Positions 61,685 through 64,000 of a stretch of DNA of 64,000 bases are shown piece after piece; position 1 is the stretch's first letter, and each line of letters starts with the position of its first letter. The DNA is from Leisingera sp. ANG-M7. GTDB lineage: Bacteria > Pseudomonadota > Alphaproteobacteria > Rhodobacterales > Rhodobacteraceae. The stretch is taken from NCBI RefSeq assembly GCF_000813965.1, contig NZ_JWLI01000013.1:1-64000 (forward strand), written 5' to 3'. Under the pieces are notes generated by a model, which worked only from the letters and a program-made list of their open reading frames with translations, was not told where the DNA came from and did no database searches. A program made the position numbers and the translations under genes.

Positions 61685-62272
61685 TTACAGGTCCCGGATC
61701 CAGAATTGCAGCGGCTTGCTGGTTTCGCCGGGCTGATCCACATCCTTCCAGGAAAAATGCGCGATGGCGCCCTCCAGCGGGGCATAGCCGCGCTTGCGCC
61801 AGAACGGATCCAGCGGCGCGTAGTTCCCAGGTTGCATTGGATGATCCGCTGGGCGCTGCACGCTGCAAAACGCCGCCTTCTTGAACCCGTGCTTGCGGGC
61901 ATGCGCTTCGCGCGCGTCAAAGAACCCGTGGCCCACGCCATGCCCGCGGTATTCCGGCAGCAGCACGGATTCGGCGCAATAGAAGACGTCATTCAGGTCA
62001 ATTCCAGTGCCCTCAAACGCCGCTGCAAAATCATCCGCATGATCCGCCAGCGGCGCACCGGTGGAGGCGCCCACCAGAGTCTCGCCGTCAAAGGCCCCGA
62101 CCACCACGGCGCGGGCGCTGTCGCGGTAGCTTTGCAGGTACTCCCGCTCATAGGCCGGATCGCCGTCGTACAGATACGGCCAGACGTGGAACACCTTGAT
62201 CCGCAGGCGTGCCACATCGTCCAGCGCGGCCTCCAGCGCCGCGCCGGTCATCGCTGCAACCCGGATGGTCAT
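61685..62272 (-). CDS. GNAT-family N-acetyltransferase
   Basis: 195 residues. Acetyl-CoA site: ESVLLPEYRGHGVGHGFFDAREAHARKHG (the R/Q-x-x-G-x-G/A loop). Acceptor unknown. Its start overlaps the stop of the NTF2-like gene (ATGA), so it ends a leftward operon. Confidence 0.88.
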   Translation of the reverse strand: MTIRVAAMTGAALEAALDDVARLRIKVFHVWPYLYDGDPAYEREYLQSYRDSARAVVVGAFDGETLVGASTGAPLADHADDFAAAFEGTGIDLNDVFYCAESVLLPEYRGHGVGHGFFDAREAHARKHGFKKAAFCSVQRPADHPMQPGNYAPLDPFWRKRGYAPLEGAIAHFSWKDVDQPGETSKPLQFWIRDL

Positions 62273-62667
62273 CCGGCTGAGACCTGCGCGATCCAGTCCG
62301 CCAGGTTGTAATAGGTGGTGACGCGGGAAATCTTGCCGTCCTTCAGCTCAAAGAACGAGCCCGCAGGCAGGCGGTAGGTCTGCCCCTTGGCCTCGGGCAG
62401 GCCCTCATCCGTTTGCAGGTAAGTGCCGTTCACGATGAATTCCGCCGCCGCGCGGCTTCCGCCCTCTGCGGAAAAGATCACCATATCGGTAAGCTCTTCT
62501 TTGTAGCAGCGGTCCATATGGGCGCAGAACTCCGCGAATTTCTCCTTGCCCACCCGGATTTTGCCCTCGTTCACGTGATGGGCGATCTGCTCATCCAGGC
62601 AGTCCAGCATGGTGTCCGTGTCGCCGGCATTGAAGGCCGCGAAATAGCGCGCGATTGTATCGGTCAT
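62269..62667 (-). CDS. SnoaL/ketosteroid-isomerase-like protein
   Basis: 132 residues. MTDTIARYFAAFNAGDTDTMLDCLDEQIAHHVNEGKIRVG and GSFFELKDGKISRVTTYYNLADW give the classic SnoaL-like polyketide-cyclase/isomerase pattern. Function unknown; overlaps its neighbours by 4 bp on both sides. Confidence 0.88.
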   Translation of the reverse strand: MTDTIARYFAAFNAGDTDTMLDCLDEQIAHHVNEGKIRVGKEKFAEFCAHMDRCYKEELTDMVIFSAEGGSRAAAEFIVNGTYLQTDEGLPEAKGQTYRLPAGSFFELKDGKISRVTTYYNLADWIAQVSAG

Positions 62668-63122
62668 GTTCTCTCCGTCGGTTCACCCCAGCGGTTTTTC
62701 AGGTGCTGGATGATTTGATCCCGTGTTTGACGGTAGATATCTAGCTTGGCCTGCCGTGTCTCGCCGAGCCCGGTAGGGTCCATTATCGGCCAATATTCGA
62801 CATCGAGGTGAAAAAAACGGGTCAGTTCCAGCGCCCGGCGCTGGCTGGCGGGCGACAGCGCCACCACCAGGTCAAAGGACGACAGGTCGTCGCCCCAGCG
62901 CTCCATCTCGTCAAAGGAGCGCGACCGGTGCCGCGACAGTTCGACATCGATCTCCTGGCACACCGCGATGGAGAAGCCGTCGATCTCCATGTCGTTCTTG
63001 ACCCCGGCCGACTGCACATAGGTGCCGGTGCCATAGAATTTCTTCATGATGCCCTCCGCCATCGGAGAGCGGACCGAATTGTGGTCGCAACAGAACAGAA
63101 CGGACTGCGGCAGCTCCTCCAC
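62664..63122 (-). CDS. Low-molecular-weight protein-tyrosine phosphatase family protein
   Basis: 152 residues from a GTG at 63122, three bases after the UPF0262 stop. P-loop VLFCCDHNSVRSPMAEGIMK (C-x5-R, here C-D-H-N-S-V-R-S) and the later Asp-Pro in WPIMDPTGLG, the general acid of LMW-PTP/ArsC. Phosphotyrosine or arsenate substrates are possible; core position favours a housekeeping phosphatase. Confidence 0.9.
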   Translation of the reverse strand: MEELPQSVLFCCDHNSVRSPMAEGIMKKFYGTGTYVQSAGVKNDMEIDGFSIAVCQEIDVELSRHRSRSFDEMERWGDDLSSFDLVVALSPASQRRALELTRFFHLDVEYWPIMDPTGLGETRQAKLDIYRQTRDQIIQHLKNRWGEPTERT

Positions 63123-63125
63123 GCG

Positions 63126-63605
63126 TCAGCCTCCGAAGTGCAGGACGCAGATCAGGGTGAACAGGCGGCGGGCGGTGTCGGTGTCGACCTCCGCTTTGCC
63201 TTCCAGCCTTTCCTGCAGAACCCGGCTGCCTTCGTTGTGGATGCCGCGCCGCGCCATGTCGATGGTCTCGATCTGGCTTGGTGGCATTGTCTTTACTGCG
63301 GTAAAATAGCTTTCGCAGATCTGGTAGTAGTCTTTGACGACCTGCCGGAATGGCGACAGCGAAAGATGGAACTCCGCCGCCTTTTCCCCGCCTTCGGTGT
63401 TGATATCAAAAACCAGCCGCTTGTCGCGGATTGCCAGCCCCAGGTGGTAGGGGCCAGCCGGAATATCGCGGTCTTCCCGTTGCGGCAGGGCAAAGCTGTT
63501 GTCCTCGATCAGGTCATAGATCGCCACCTTGCGCTCCTGCTCGATCTCGGGCGTCGGGGGCGGCAGGTTGCGGTCGTCAAGTTCGATATGGCTGATGCGG
63601 CTCAT
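63126..63605 (-). CDS. UPF0262 family protein
   Basis: 159 residues from the ATG at 63605. RISHIELDDRNLPPPTPEIEQERKVAIYDLIEDNSF and SPFRQVVKDYYQICESYFTAV are typical of the alphaproteobacterial UPF0262 family. No known function; conserved neighbour of the phosphatase gene. Confidence 0.92.
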   Translation of the reverse strand: MSRISHIELDDRNLPPPTPEIEQERKVAIYDLIEDNSFALPQREDRDIPAGPYHLGLAIRDKRLVFDINTEGGEKAAEFHLSLSPFRQVVKDYYQICESYFTAVKTMPPSQIETIDMARRGIHNEGSRVLQERLEGKAEVDTDTARRLFTLICVLHFGG

Positions 63606-63765
63606 GGGGCTTTGTCTCTGATATGCGCAGGGGCGTCCGGCCATGAGTATCGCACCGCTCCGCCTGGGGCAATGCAGCAGCGGGCGTCAAACGCCTGCCC
63701 GTTTGCGGCAGTGCTTGACAGGCCACGCCCTCGCGACCAGCCTGCCGCCAGCAGGAGACAGCCAC

Positions 63766-64000
63766 ATGACAGCCCTTGAACAGTTTTCCCTCCATGGCCG
63801 CCGCGCGCTGGTGACCGGCTCCACTGACGGCCTCGGCTTCGCCGCGGCCCGCCTGCTGGCTGAGGCCGGGGCCGAGGTCTGGATCAATGGGCGCAGCCGG
63901 GCGCGGGTAGAAGATGCGCTCGCCAGGATGCCCGGCACCGCCCACACGCTGGTGCTGGACATCGCCGATGAAAATGCCGCCACTGCGGCAATGGCGCAGA
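63766..64000 (+). CDS. SDR-family oxidoreductase, 3' end outside the window
   Basis: Start ATG at 63766 behind CAGGAGACAG. 78 residues are visible: FSLHGRRALVTGSTDGLGFAAARLLAEAGAEVWINGRS with the TGx3GxG cofactor motif (T-G-S-T-D-G-L-G) and an Arg after strand two (NGRSRARV) indicating NADP(H) preference. LVLDIADENA is the adenine-binding acidic site. Substrate and catalytic Tyr lie outside the window. Confidence 0.92.
   Translation, partial: MTALEQFSLHGRRALVTGSTDGLGFAAARLLAEAGAEVWINGRSRARVEDALARMPGTAHTLVLDIADENAATAAMAQ

Noticed and set aside
1-64000. CRISPR arrays
   Set aside because: I looked for regularly spaced repeats with unique spacers; the only arrays found (10673-10861, 14308-14357, 19532-19608) have spacing and symmetry unlike CRISPR, and no cas genes are present.

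Overview
The window looks like the chromosome, or a chromosome-like replicon, of a roseobacter-group alphaproteobacterium (Rhodobacteraceae; Leisingera/Phaeobacter/Ruegeria-like). The basis is high GC in core stretches, the UPF0262 / phosphotyrosine phosphatase / infA / maf / RNase E-G / yacG block next to tRNA-Phe, and two LuxR-LuxI pairs. Genus is an inference from gene content only.

Left part (1-31.3 kb), mostly accessory. A 5'-truncated SpvB/TcdB/Rhs giant gene (1-5211) is followed by a detached Rhs C-terminal cassette with its own signal peptide and a nuclease-like toxin domain, then a likely immunity gene. After a SirB1-like transglutaminase gene comes a patch of mobile debris (8.05-11.8 kb): a tRNA 3'-end fragment, small antitoxin-like genes, a GSU2403-type nucleotidyltransferase gene, a block of repeats around a perfect palindrome, and an IS5-type remnant. 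A seven-gene copper/periplasmic operon reads leftwards (17.9-11.8 kb): small secreted protein, lipoprotein, TolC-type channel, CopA multicopper oxidase, cupredoxin-CusF fusion, ABC transmembrane protein and cytochrome c. A divergent luxR/luxI pair (18.8-20.4 kb) has a phased double operator between the genes. A decaying stretch follows (21.8-27.6 kb) with pseudogenes of an aldo/keto reductase, two LysR regulators, and a TetR plus dehydrogenase pair that share one deletion. Next is an intact GST / NTF2 / tautomerase / nitronate monooxygenase operon with a divergent LysR gene.

Middle part (31462-57169): a 25.7-kb integrative element in tRNA-Phe, bounded by identical 48-bp repeats. It carries a tyrosine recombinase beside the tRNA and a 926-residue family B DNA polymerase with both exonuclease and polymerase motifs. 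That combination is the hallmark of pipolins (primer-independent PolB elements). Cargo includes a four-gene SMC-like ABC three-component operon with a membrane protein in place of a recognisable effector domain, a TetR-operator cassette (TrmO-like, GST, DUF442, EamA), an H-NS-like protein, a serine recombinase, four unrecognised genes in a row, a second luxR-luxI pair, a secreted metzincin-like protease and an IS5-family insertion with a 9-bp target duplication. Two further integrase 3' ends (31293-31405 and 52247-52333) show that related elements entered this locus repeatedly.

Right part (57.1-64 kb): core chromosome with tRNA-Phe, yacG, RNase E/G, maf, infA, a nitrilase-fold hydrolase, a coiled-coil protein, a GNAT, an NTF2-like protein, a low-molecular-weight phosphatase, UPF0262 and the start of an SDR gene.
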